Source: Paraburkholderia tropica
GTDB taxonomy: Bacteria; Pseudomonadota; Gammaproteobacteria; Burkholderiales; Burkholderiaceae
Direction of reading: 5' to 3'
DNA: 64,000 nucleotides
NCBI RefSeq assembly: GCF_914484835.1
Contig: NZ_CAJZAR010000079.1
Span: forward strand, 186,001 to 250,000
Part shown: piece after piece, positions 51,565 through 59,322 of the stretch
Layout of the letters: every line of letters begins with the position of its first letter
Position numbering within the stretch: position 1 is the first letter of the stretch
The notes under the pieces: generated by a model
The model's input: only the letters and a program-made list of their open reading frames with translations
Told to the model about the DNA's origin: nothing
Database searches by the model: none
Program-made: the position numbers and the translations under genes

Positions 51565-52311
51565 TCACGAAGCGGCGCGACGGGTTTCGAGTTGCGTGGC
51601 GGTACGGCGCGCGGACACGGGCGCGGCGCGCAGATGGCGCGACAGGCGGCGCTCCAGCAGCCCGATCAGGCGAACCACGAGGAAATTCAGGCACAGATAG
51701 ATCAGCGCGGCGCAAGCGAACACTTCGGTGGTCCGATAGGTCTGCTGAATGATTTGCTGCGCGACGCCGGTGACTTCCCACACGGTGACGAGGCTCGCGA
51801 GCGCCGTCGACTTCACGAGCAGCACCGCTTCGGTCGAATACGCGGGCAGGCACTGGCGCAGCGCGATCGGGGCAATCACGCGGCGCAGCAGCGAGAAGCC
51901 CGAAAGACCGACCGCATAGCCCGCCTCGATCTGCCCGACCGGCACCGCCATCAGGCCGCCGCGAATGATCTCGGCCGTATAGCCCGCCGTGCAGAGCGCG
52001 AGCGAGAGCACGGCGCACACATACGGCTCGCGCAGCACGGGCCACAGAAAACTTTCGCGGATCACGCCGAACTGGCCGAGCCCGTAATAGACGAGAAACA
52101 TCTGGATCAGCAGCGGCGAGCCGCGAAACACGAGGATGTACGCGCGCGCGAAGCGATTGGGCAGCCAGTGCGGCGAGACGCGCATCGTGACGATCACGAG
52201 CGACAACAGCCCGCCGATCACGAGCGAGGCGAAGAACAGGCCCAGCGTGACCGGCACCGCCGCGATCAACTGGCGCGTGGTGTCGAGAAGAAAGTCGAAG
52301 TCGATTTGCAT
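51565..52311 (-). CDS. Amino acid ABC transporter permease (HisM-like)
   Basis: A 248-residue inner-membrane permease with about five membrane segments. The FRGSPLLIQMFLVYYGLGQFG segment near residue 70 and the EAA loop QIEAGYAVGLSGFSLLRRVIAPIALRQCLPAY are characteristic of the polar amino acid family. It is co-transcribed with the other importer genes (18 and 25 base gaps). Confidence 0.9.
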   Translation of the reverse strand: MQIDFDFLLDTTRQLIAAVPVTLGLFFASLVIGGLLSLVIVTMRVSPHWLPNRFARAYILVFRGSPLLIQMFLVYYGLGQFGVIRESFLWPVLREPYVCAVLSLALCTAGYTAEIIRGGLMAVPVGQIEAGYAVGLSGFSLLRRVIAPIALRQCLPAYSTEAVLLVKSTALASLVTVWEVTGVAQQIIQQTYRTTEVFACAALIYLCLNFLVVRLIGLLERRLSRHLRAAPVSARRTATQLETRRAAS

Positions 52312-52329
52312 GATGGGGCCGCTCTGGCG

Positions 52330-53052
52330 TCAGTTGCGCGCGAAGTTGCGCTTGAAGGAGCGGCCGACAATCGCCTCCGCCCGGCCGAACACGCGGTTCG
52401 ATACACCCGTCATCGCGAGATACAGTGCGCCGCCCACGACGAAGAACAGGAAATACTGATGCGTCGATCCCGCCGCCACCTGGCTCGCGCGCAGCAACTC
52501 GACGAGACCGGTCACCGAGATCAGCGCGGAATCCTTGAGGCTCAATTGCCAGACATTGCCAATACCTGGCAATGCGAAACGAAGCACCTGGGGAATCAGG
52601 ATGCGGCGCGCCATCGTGAGCGTGGGCATGCCGATCGCGCGCGCGGCTTCGAGTTCGCCGCGCGACACCGCCTGCACGGCGGCGCGGTAAACCTCGGCCT
52701 GATACGCGCCGGAAATCATGCCCACCGCGAATGCGCCGATCACGAACGGCGGCACGCCGATGAAGCCGTCCGCGCCGAACCACTGCCCGATCGAGGACAC
52801 CAGCGACGAGCCGCCGAAATAAAACAGATAGATGACGAGCAGTTCCGGCACGCCGCGAAACACCGTCGTGTAGAAGTCGCCAATCACGCGCGCCGTGCGA
52901 AAGCGCGAGAGCTTGGCGGCCGCCACCAGCGCGCCGAACACCGCGCCGATCGCGAGCGCCGCGATCGTCAGCACCACCGTCATGAGCGCGCCGAGCAGGA
53001 GCACACCGCCCCAGCCTTCGGTCCCGAAACCGAGCATTTGGAAAAGAGCCAT
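52330..53052 (-). CDS. Amino acid ABC transporter permease (HisQ-like)
   Basis: A 240-residue inner-membrane permease. TTVFRGVPELLVIYLFYFGG and the EAA loop ELEAARAIGMPTLTMARRILIPQVLRFALPG are family markers. ATG at 53052 with GAGGTGGC upstream was preferred over the GTG three bases before it. It pairs with the HisM-like permease in the importer. Confidence 0.9.
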   Translation of the reverse strand: MALFQMLGFGTEGWGGVLLLGALMTVVLTIAALAIGAVFGALVAAAKLSRFRTARVIGDFYTTVFRGVPELLVIYLFYFGGSSLVSSIGQWFGADGFIGVPPFVIGAFAVGMISGAYQAEVYRAAVQAVSRGELEAARAIGMPTLTMARRILIPQVLRFALPGIGNVWQLSLKDSALISVTGLVELLRASQVAAGSTHQYFLFFVVGGALYLAMTGVSNRVFGRAEAIVGRSFKRNFARN

Positions 53053-53147
53053 CACGCCACCTCAAGCAAGCCTGCGAAACCCACCGCGCGACAACCGCCG
53101 TTCACACCGGAGCGGACGGTCGCGCGCGCTCACGCGATGCGCGCCGC

Positions 53148-53996
53148 TCAGGGCGTCACGTCGGTCTTGAACCACTTCTCCGAGAGCTTCTTCACGGTGC
53201 CGTCGGCAATCGCCGCCGTGATCGCCGCGTCGAACTTCGCCTTCAGGTCGGCGTCCTGCTTGCGGAACGCGAGGCCCTCGCCCGGCCCCCAGATCGGGCC
53301 GCCGATCTTCGGGCCGGCCGTGACGGTGGGCACGGCTTCTTTCTTGTCGGCGTTCGCGGCGTAATAGGTCACGTCGTCGAAGGACGCGTCGATGCGGCCG
53401 TTGGACAGGTCGAGATCGCGTTCCGGCGAGGTCTTGTAGACGCGGATCGAGGCAACGTCCTTGAAGTTCTCGTTGATGAAGCGCGTGTACACCGTGCCCG
53501 ACTGGATGCCGATGGTCTTGCCCTTGAGCGCCGTGCGCAGCGCCTGCACGGCGGGCGCGTTCGACTTCGCGTCGGTGTCGAGCTTGAGCGCCGCCGAGGT
53601 CGGGGCCGCCTTCGGCAGGATCTTCGTGTCGGTCACGGCGAAGGTCGCCGGCGTGGACGCATACGGCTTCGAGAACGCGATGATCTTCTCGCGCTCGGGC
53701 GTGATCGAAATCGCATCCATCAGGACATCGAACTTTCCAGCCTGGAGGCCCGGAATCATGCCGTCCCAGTCCTGCGCCACGAGATTGCACTTGAGCTGCG
53801 CGCGAGCGCACAGATTCGCGACAAGCTCGGGCTCGAAGCCGCCGAGCTTGCCGCCCGGCAGCGTCATGTTCCAGGGCGCGTAACCGCCTTCGAGCGCGAT
53901 CGTCACGTCCTTCGCCTGCGCGGCGCCGCCAAACAGGGCCGTGCCGATGGCAGCACCGATCAATCCCTTGGCCAACTTGCTGTACTTCGACTGCAT
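53148..53996 (-). CDS. Polar amino acid ABC transporter substrate-binding protein (HisJ-like)
   Basis: A 282-residue periplasmic protein. The signal peptide MQSKYSKLAKGLIGAAIGTALFGGAAQA precedes KDVTIALEGGYAPWNMT. GFEPELVANLCARAQLKCNLVAQDWDGMIPGLQAGKFDVLMDAISITPEREKIIAFSKPY matches the family-3 binding fold, with the usual Asp/Arg ligand residues for an amino acid backbone. It is the first gene of the operon. AAGGAG lies upstream of the ATG. Its ligand is probably a cationic or aromatic amino acid or opine-like compound, undetermined here. Confidence 0.9.
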   Translation of the reverse strand: MQSKYSKLAKGLIGAAIGTALFGGAAQAKDVTIALEGGYAPWNMTLPGGKLGGFEPELVANLCARAQLKCNLVAQDWDGMIPGLQAGKFDVLMDAISITPEREKIIAFSKPYASTPATFAVTDTKILPKAAPTSAALKLDTDAKSNAPAVQALRTALKGKTIGIQSGTVYTRFINENFKDVASIRVYKTSPERDLDLSNGRIDASFDDVTYYAANADKKEAVPTVTAGPKIGGPIWGPGEGLAFRKQDADLKAKFDAAITAAIADGTVKKLSEKWFKTDVTP

Positions 53997-54058
53997 CTCG
54001 ACACTCCTTTGATTTGCGAAACACCGGAACGGCTCGCAAGGCTTTGTCGCCTCGCGTG

Positions 54059-54110
54059 TTGTCTAGACAAGATGCGGGAACAAAATAATTGATGCAAGCG
54101 GATTTCCCAA
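54059..54110 (-). promoter_or_regulatory. Promoter and HutC-type operator of the importer/lyase-like operon
   Basis: On the minus strand -35 TTGGGA (54110-54105) and -10 TATTTT (54087-54082) are 17 bases apart, putting the start near 54075. TTGTCTAGACAA (54059-54070) is a perfect 12-base palindrome with the HutC-subfamily pattern GTNTANAC and would lie just downstream of the start. A looser copy, TTGACTAGACGA, is at 54250-54261. Confidence 0.65.
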
Positions 54111-54187
54111 AAATCCCCCTTCCCTGGGGTATGCCCCAAGCACGCGAGGCGCTCTAAGGGGCGCAAAGACGTGCATTCGTCGGATGC

Positions 54188-54206
54188 TTGCCCCAGTACG
54201 GGGCAA
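54188..54206. promoter_or_regulatory. Inverted repeat TTGCCCC-N5-GGGGCAA
   Basis: Seven-base perfect arms lie upstream of the importer operon promoter. A shorter related pair, TGGGG/CCCCA, is at 54125-54138. They may bind an activator; no family is assigned. Confidence 0.4.
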
Positions 54207-54280
54207 AACGACAGCCAATCGAAAGCCTACGACCGAGGCATGCACAAAGTTGACTAGACGAGATTCGCGATGCAAACCGC

Positions 54281-54323
54281 TTGCTCAGATCGCCGCCCCG
54301 CTTTATGATTGAGTAATCACTCA
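54281..54323 (+). promoter_or_regulatory. Promoter and operator of the TetR gene
   Basis: -35 TTGCTC (54281-54286) and -10 TATGAT (54304-54309) are 17 bases apart. TGAGTAATCACTCA (54310-54323), a near-palindrome with TGAGT/ACTCA arms, follows at once. It matches the site at 54946, as expected for self-repression by the TetR protein. Confidence 0.65.
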
Positions 54324-54348
54324 GCTATTCACGTCAAACGCCTTCACC

Positions 54349-54921
54349 ATGGCCCGCCCGAAAAGCGAAGACAAACGCAACGCCATTCTTGCCGCCGCCG
54401 TCGAGGTCATCGCGGAGCAAGGGCTCGGCGCGCCCACGGCCAGGATCGCGAAGATGGCGGGCGTCGCCGAAGGCACGCTTTTCACCTACTTCGAGAACAA
54501 GGACGAGCTGCTCAACGCGCTCTATCTCGCGCTCAAGAGCGAGTTGCGCGAGGCGCTCGTGCCCGACTTCCCGCGCAACGCGAGCCTGCGCGAGCGCGCG
54601 CAGCATCTGTGGCGGCGCTATGTCGACTGGGGCGTCGCCAATCCGCACAAGCGCAAGGTCATGCTCGTGCTCAGCGCGTCCGAACGCATTACCGACCAGG
54701 TGCGCGCGGCCGGCATGCAGGCCTTCGCCGAAACCGGCACGCTGATCGAACACTGCATCGCCAGCGGGCATCTGCAAGGCCACTCCGCCGCGTTCGCGTC
54801 CGCGATCATGGGCGCGCTCGCGGAGACCACCATGGACTTCATCGTCCGCGAACCCACGCAGCGCAACCGCTATCTCGACGCGGGCTTCAACGCCTTCTGG
54901 AATGCCGTCGCGCACGCCTGA
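54349..54921 (+). CDS. TetR-family transcriptional regulator
   Basis: A 190-residue repressor. The DNA-binding domain is ARPKSEDKRNAILAAAVEVIAEQGLGAPTARIAKMAGVAEGTLFTYFENKDELLNALY, followed by a helical ligand-binding domain. It is followed by an SDR gene with a matching palindromic site in between, so it probably represses itself and the SDR. Confidence 0.92.
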   Translation: MARPKSEDKRNAILAAAVEVIAEQGLGAPTARIAKMAGVAEGTLFTYFENKDELLNALYLALKSELREALVPDFPRNASLRERAQHLWRRYVDWGVANPHKRKVMLVLSASERITDQVRAAGMQAFAETGTLIEHCIASGHLQGHSAAFASAIMGALAETTMDFIVREPTQRNRYLDAGFNAFWNAVAHA

Positions 54922-54935
54922 GCGTGCGTTTTTTT
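54911..54935 (+). terminator. Rho-independent terminator overlapping the TetR stop
   Basis: CGCACGC / GCGTGCG with a four-base loop containing part of the stop codon is followed by seven T residues. Confidence 0.85.
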
Positions 54936-54945
54936 GTCTTTTTAA

Positions 54946-54963
54946 TGAGTGAGTACTCGCTCA
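54946..54963. promoter_or_regulatory. TetR operator before the SDR gene
   Basis: TGAGTGAGTACTCGCTCA is an 18-base palindrome with one mismatched pair. It shares TGAGT/CTCA arms with 54310-54323 and lies 25 bases before the SDR start. Confidence 0.65.
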
Positions 54964-54987
54964 TATTCAACGAGGAAGGAACCGATC

Positions 54988-55851
54988 ATGTCCAAAGTCT
55001 GGCTTGTCACCGGCAGCGCGCGCGGCCTCGGCCGTCATATCGTCGAAACCGCGCTGGATGCGGGCGAACGCGTGCTCGCCACCGCGCGCGATCCGCTGCG
55101 GCTCGGCGATCTCGTGACGCGTTACGGCGACCGCGTGAAAACCGCGCCGCTCGATGTCGTCGATCCGGCGGCGGCGCGTGAGGCCGTGCAGCGCGCGCTC
55201 GATGCGTTCGGGCGTATCGACGTGCTCGTCAACAACGCGGGCTTCGGTCATATCGCGCCCTTCGAGCAAAGTCCCGAGGACGATTTCCGCGCGCAGATCG
55301 ACACCAACTTCTTCGGCGTGGCGAACGTCACGCGCGCCGTGCTGCCGGCGATGCGCGCGCAGCGGTCCGGGCATATCCTGCATGTCTCGTCGGTGGGCGG
55401 ACGGCTGGGCGTGGCGGGGCTCGCCGCTTACCAGTCGGCGAAATGGGCGGTGGGCGGATTCACCGAAGTGCTGCGCCAGGAGCTCGCGCCCATCGGCATT
55501 CACATGACGGCGCTCGAACCGGGCGGCATGGCGACCGATTGGGGCAGCGAGGCCGCCAGCCGGATTCCGGCGCTGCTGCCCGACTACGCGCCGTCGATCG
55601 GCGTGCTGGCGAAGCGGCTGGAGGAGCACCTGGGCCACGAATGCGGCGATCCCGCGCGCGTGGCGCAGGTCGTGCTGCAACTGACGCGCCACGCGAATCC
55701 GCCCGCGCATCTGCTGCTGGGCAGCGACGCACTGCAATACGCGAACGCCGCCGACGCCGCGCGCGCCGCCGAAGGCGAGCGCTGGCGCGCCATCTCGCTG
55801 GCGACCGATTTCGGTCACACCGACCCGATTCCGGCCATGCCGCGCGACTAA
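54988..55851 (+). CDS. Short-chain dehydrogenase/reductase
   Basis: A 287-residue NAD(P)-dependent oxidoreductase. The cofactor motif is VTGSARGLGRHIVETAL, followed by LVNNAGFGHIAPF. The catalytic Ser is in ILHVSSVGGRLG and the Tyr-Lys pair in AAYQSAKWAVGGF. ATG at 54988 follows AAGGAACC; a longer frame upstream would overlap the operator. It is the likely target of the adjacent TetR regulator; the substrate is unknown. Confidence 0.9.
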   Translation: MSKVWLVTGSARGLGRHIVETALDAGERVLATARDPLRLGDLVTRYGDRVKTAPLDVVDPAAAREAVQRALDAFGRIDVLVNNAGFGHIAPFEQSPEDDFRAQIDTNFFGVANVTRAVLPAMRAQRSGHILHVSSVGGRLGVAGLAAYQSAKWAVGGFTEVLRQELAPIGIHMTALEPGGMATDWGSEAASRIPALLPDYAPSIGVLAKRLEEHLGHECGDPARVAQVVLQLTRHANPPAHLLLGSDALQYANAADAARAAEGERWRAISLATDFGHTDPIPAMPRD

Positions 55852-55963
55852 GCCCGGCGCGCATCGTCCGCCTGAGCGCGCGGGACAGTTCCGGGACGCG
55901 TCCCGCCGCTCATCGATACGCTCATCGATACGCTGATCCAACCTTCCGTCCCGAGGACGCAAC

Positions 55964-56641
55964 ATGAAAGTGCTGATTTACGGCGCGACCGGCATGGTCG
56001 GCCAGGGCGTCTTGCGCGAATGCCTGCGCGCCGCCGATGTCGAACAGGTGCGCGTGGTCGGCCGCCGCGAAACCGGCGTGCGCGATCCCAAGCTACGCGA
56101 AACCGTGCTCGCCGATCTCGCGAATCCAGACGTCAACCGCGCCGTCGAAGCCGAACTCACGGGCTACGACGCCTGCTTCTTCTGCCTCGGCGTGTCGTCG
56201 GTCGGCATGTCGGAGGCGGAATACGCGCGCGTGAGCTATGACCTCACGATGTCGGTCGCGGGCACGCTCGCGCGGCTGAATCCCGCGATGACCTTCGTCT
56301 ACGTCTCGGGCGCGGGCACCGACAGCAGCGAGCATGGCCGCAGCATGTGGGCGCGCGTGAAGGGCCGCACCGAAAACGCGCTGCAACGCGCGGGCTTTCG
56401 CGCGGTGTATCTGTTCCGGCCCGGCGCGATCGAGCCGCTCGACGGCATCCGCTCGAAAACGCGCCTCTATCACGCGCTCTATGTGCTGATGAAGCCGCTC
56501 TGGCCGCTGCTGCGCGTCGCGCTCGGCGACAAGCTGGTGACGACCGCCGACATGGGCCAGGCGATGCTCGCGGTCGCGCGGCACGGCGCGCCGCACGCGG
56601 TGCTGGAAGCGCGCGATATCGGCGCGGCCGCGCGCGGCTAG
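55964..56641 (+). CDS. Atypical SDR, NAD(P)-binding epimerase/dehydratase-like
   Basis: A 225-residue single-domain Rossmann protein with MKVLIYGATGMVGQGVLRECL at the start and FVYVSGAGTDSSEHGRSMWARVKGRTENAL in the middle, resembling HTATIP2/TIP30-like atypical SDRs. The usual Tyr-x3-Lys is not evident; Lys in RVKGRTE occupies the place. GAGGACG precedes the ATG. Its stop overlaps tail-to-tail by four bases with the convergent AIG2-like gene. Confidence 0.83.
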   Translation: MKVLIYGATGMVGQGVLRECLRAADVEQVRVVGRRETGVRDPKLRETVLADLANPDVNRAVEAELTGYDACFFCLGVSSVGMSEAEYARVSYDLTMSVAGTLARLNPAMTFVYVSGAGTDSSEHGRSMWARVKGRTENALQRAGFRAVYLFRPGAIEPLDGIRSKTRLYHALYVLMKPLWPLLRVALGDKLVTTADMGQAMLAVARHGAPHAVLEARDIGAAARG

Positions 56642-57027
56642 GGCTGACGCGGCGAGTTGGCGTCGACGTAAACCCACGCCGCGACGCCAGACGCGAGCGT
56701 GACGCGATCGCGCCGGTACGCGGCGACTTCGTAATCGTCCGCGTGGGCGAGTTCCTGCGCGGTGATCGCGAACACGGCGCCCGTCACGCGGTCGGCGGGA
56801 TTGCCGGTATAGGCGACCACCGGGTGATGCGTCTTGCCGCTCGTCGCGACCACTTCGGGGTCGTCGATCTTGACCATCGTGAGCGAGAAGCCCGGCATTT
56901 CGTCGGGCTGCGCGTCGAGCTTGCGGCCGAAAGTGGCGAGCTGAACCGGTTCGAGCTGGAGCGTGCCGTAGGAAAACAAACGCTCGGTATGGAGGGGATC
57001 CTTCTGGGGCTGATCGGTATTCGTCAT
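56638..57027 (-). CDS. Gamma-glutamylcyclotransferase/AIG2-like protein
   Basis: A 129-residue protein of the AIG2/GGCT-like fold. The substrate motif FSYGTLQLEPVQLATFGR starts near residue 18, and ADDYEVAAYRRDRVTL near 100 holds the expected acidic catalytic residue. VTGAVFAITAQEL precedes it. Family members break down gamma-glutamyl amino acids or amides. The start is ATG at 57027; ATG at 57036 adds three residues; neither has a strong ribosome site. Confidence 0.85.
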   Translation of the reverse strand: MTNTDQPQKDPLHTERLFSYGTLQLEPVQLATFGRKLDAQPDEMPGFSLTMVKIDDPEVVATSGKTHHPVVAYTGNPADRVTGAVFAITAQELAHADDYEVAAYRRDRVTLASGVAAWVYVDANSPRQP

Positions 57028-57179
57028 GATGAGCATGTTGAAGCGCGGTTGAACTGCGCGCGCGCCCTCTGATCAGGCGGCGTCCACGGCAGCGATATCG
57101 CGCCAAGTTTAAAATGTGCGCTCCGCACCGGCCACATCGGATTGGCCAACTTCAGCAGCGAATCGGACACACACGCAGC

Positions 57180-58004
57180 ATGGCAAAGAGTTCCAACCGG
57201 GATGACTATCAAACGATTTCGCGTCCGGTCGGCGCCATGGCGAAGGAATTCGCGCGCGGCAGCGTGAGCACGTGGCATCGGCATCCGCGTGCGCAGTTGC
57301 TCTACGCGCCGGTCGGCGTCATGGAAGTGAAGACCGGCGGCGTGTCGTGGATCGCCTCGCCGCATCGCGCCGTGTGGATTCCGCCCGACTGCGAGCACGA
57401 GGTGCACTTCAAGACGGCCACCTCGGTTAGAACGTTCTATATCGCGCCCGATGCGATTCCCGTGAATGCGCCCCCCGTGCCCTGCACGATCGAAGTTTCC
57501 ACGCTGCTGAAGGAACTCATTCTGAGGGCCGTGGAAATGCCCGTGGAGTACAACGTCGACGGCCGCGACGGACAGATCGCCGCGCTCGCCCTGGCGGAAA
57601 TCGAATGGTCGCGCGCGCGGCCGTTGAAACTCCCCGCCTTCACCGACCAGCGGCTTCAGCCGCTCCATGCCGCGCTCGCGGCCACGCCCGCCGACGCGCG
57701 GACGCTCGATCAATGGGCCAGCGCATTGAACATGTCGGCGCGCACGTTGGCGCGGCTATTTCAGGCGCAGGTCGGCATGTCGTTTACGCAATGGCGTCAG
57801 CATATGCGCGTGCTCGCGGCGCTGCCGCGCCTCGCCAGCGGCGAGCCGGTCACGTCGATTGCATTCGATCTGGGCTACGATTCCGCGAGCGCGTTTTCAG
57901 CGGTCTTTCGACGGATCATGGGCGTGGTGCCCAGCCAATATTATCGGTCACCTACCGTCGGCGCGGAATTCGATCAGGATTCCGATCTATTCGACGACGA
58001 ATAA
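57180..58004 (+). CDS. AraC-family transcriptional regulator with cupin sensor
   Basis: A 274-residue regulator. The N-terminal cupin part (STWHRHPRAQLLYAPVGVMEVKTGGVSWIASPHRAVWIPPDCEHEVHF) resembles the NimR/HTH-cupin group. Two C-terminal helix-turn-helix motifs follow (LDQWASALNMSARTLARLFQAQVGMSFTQWRQHMRVLAALPRL; VTSIAFDLGYDSASAFSAVFRRIMGVVPSQY). It is divergent from the AIG2-like gene. Its target is not evident. Confidence 0.9.
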   Translation: MAKSSNRDDYQTISRPVGAMAKEFARGSVSTWHRHPRAQLLYAPVGVMEVKTGGVSWIASPHRAVWIPPDCEHEVHFKTATSVRTFYIAPDAIPVNAPPVPCTIEVSTLLKELILRAVEMPVEYNVDGRDGQIAALALAEIEWSRARPLKLPAFTDQRLQPLHAALAATPADARTLDQWASALNMSARTLARLFQAQVGMSFTQWRQHMRVLAALPRLASGEPVTSIAFDLGYDSASAFSAVFRRIMGVVPSQYYRSPTVGAEFDQDSDLFDDE

Positions 58005-58074
58005 ACACACGACCCATCGACCTGCATGATCGCGGTTTGCGCATTGCGCGCGAGATTCACAATTTGATTGTGAC

Positions 58075-58112
58075 AAAAAAAGAAGCCTTGGCCGGGTTCC
58101 GGCGGCCAAGGC
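58075..58112 (-). terminator. Rho-independent terminator after the ABM gene
   Basis: GCCTTGGCC / GGCCAAGGC (58085-58112) forms a strong stem. On the minus strand it is followed by CTTCTTTTTTT. It may also slow plus-strand transcripts from the AraC gene. Confidence 0.88.
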
Positions 58113-58183
58113 CCTTAAAAATACGAGGCTGGTCGTCCTCGCAAATTCACACCTGGGTCAGTGTGAAATCCTGTACTCGCGCG

Positions 58184-58489
58184 TCAGGCGTGACGCTGAA
58201 AGAAGCGCACCGTGCGCTCGCCGTCGAGCAGCGGCGCGGCGGCGGCTTTGAAAGTCGCGAAATGCGGCGTGCGCGTATGCCATTCGTAGGCGGAACGATC
58301 CGCATAGACTTCGTGGAAAACCACCAGGTTTTCATCGCCCTCGGTCAACAGCACGTCGAACGCGCTGCAACCGGATTCGTTCGCCATGGAATCGCGCGCG
58401 TCGGCGTGGGCCGCTTCGAGGAATGCCTCGCGCTTGCCCGGCAGCAAGCGGAATTCGGCCATCACCACATACTTTCTGGATTCGCTCAC
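58184..58489 (-). CDS. ABM-domain (antibiotic biosynthesis monooxygenase-like) protein
   Basis: A 101-residue dimeric ferredoxin-like protein: YVVMAEFRLLPGKREAFLEAAHADARDSMANESGCSAFDVLLTEGDENLVVFHEVYADRSAYEWHTRTPHFATF. Relatives include YgiN-like quinol monooxygenases and haem-degrading enzymes. It follows the SDR gene by 41 bases and is probably co-transcribed with the SDR, the cupin-like and perhaps the dehydrogenase genes. Confidence 0.88.
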   Translation of the reverse strand: MSESRKYVVMAEFRLLPGKREAFLEAAHADARDSMANESGCSAFDVLLTEGDENLVVFHEVYADRSAYEWHTRTPHFATFKAAAAPLLDGERTVRFFQRHA

Positions 58490-58530
58490 GTTATTGCTCC
58501 GTTAAAAAGAAGTTCGTGCGTATCAGGCGC

Positions 58531-59280
58531 TTAAACGCGCCGCTTGACCGCAAGCGGACCTGGCGCCTGGCAGGTCGGCATCATTTCGATGGCGTTGATA
58601 TTGACGTGCTCGGGCAGCGAGATCAGCCAGCGAATGGTGTTCGCCAGATCGTCGGCGGTGATCGGATCGGTGCCTTCGTAGACCTTGTCGGCCTGCGCGC
58701 TATCGCCCTTGAAACGCGTCGTCGAAAATTCGGTGCCGCCGCACAGGCCCGGTTCGATCGAGCACACGCGCACGTTCTTGCCGACCAGATCCGCACGCAG
58801 ATTCAGGCTGAATTGATGCACGAATGCCTTCGTCGCGCCGTACACATTGCCGCCCGGATACGGATAGGTGCCCGCCGTCGAGCCGAGATTCACGATCCAG
58901 CCGCGATCGCGCGCAACCATGCCCTTGAGCACCGCATGCGTGCAATAAACGAGCCCCTTGATATTCGTGTCGATCATGTCGTCCCAATCGTCGAGCGACG
59001 CCTTGTCGGCCGAATCGAGACCCAGCGCGAGACCCGCGTTATTGACGAGCCCATCGATCGGGCCGACCTCTTCCTCGATTTCGGCGAACACGTTTTGCAC
59101 AGCGCCGCGCTGCGTGACGTCGAGTTCGCGCCCAATGAAACGCGGACCGAGTTCAGCGGCGATCTGCGCGAGACGCTCGGCGCGGCGCCCCGTGCCCGTC
59201 ACCGTATGTCCATCCGCCACGAGCGCTTTCGCGATCGCGAGGCCGAATCCGGCAGTCGCGCCGGTCACGAGAATATGCAT
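58531..59280 (-). CDS. Short-chain dehydrogenase, YdfG-like
   Basis: A 249-residue NADP-dependent SDR. MHILVTGATAGFGLAIAKAL is the cofactor motif, LVNNAGLALGLD follows, the Ser is in IVNLGSTAGTYPYPGG and the Tyr-Lys in NVYGATKAFVHQF. The sequence resembles YdfG (3-hydroxy acid dehydrogenase, oxidising serine and 3-hydroxypropionate). It lies 42 bases after the cupin-like gene on the same strand. Confidence 0.92.
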   Translation of the reverse strand: MHILVTGATAGFGLAIAKALVADGHTVTGTGRRAERLAQIAAELGPRFIGRELDVTQRGAVQNVFAEIEEEVGPIDGLVNNAGLALGLDSADKASLDDWDDMIDTNIKGLVYCTHAVLKGMVARDRGWIVNLGSTAGTYPYPGGNVYGATKAFVHQFSLNLRADLVGKNVRVCSIEPGLCGGTEFSTTRFKGDSAQADKVYEGTDPITADDLANTIRWLISLPEHVNINAIEMMPTCQAPGPLAVKRRV

Positions 59281-59322
59281 GGCTTACCTCACAATTTGAA
59301 ATGGAATGACGGCGCGTTTCAA

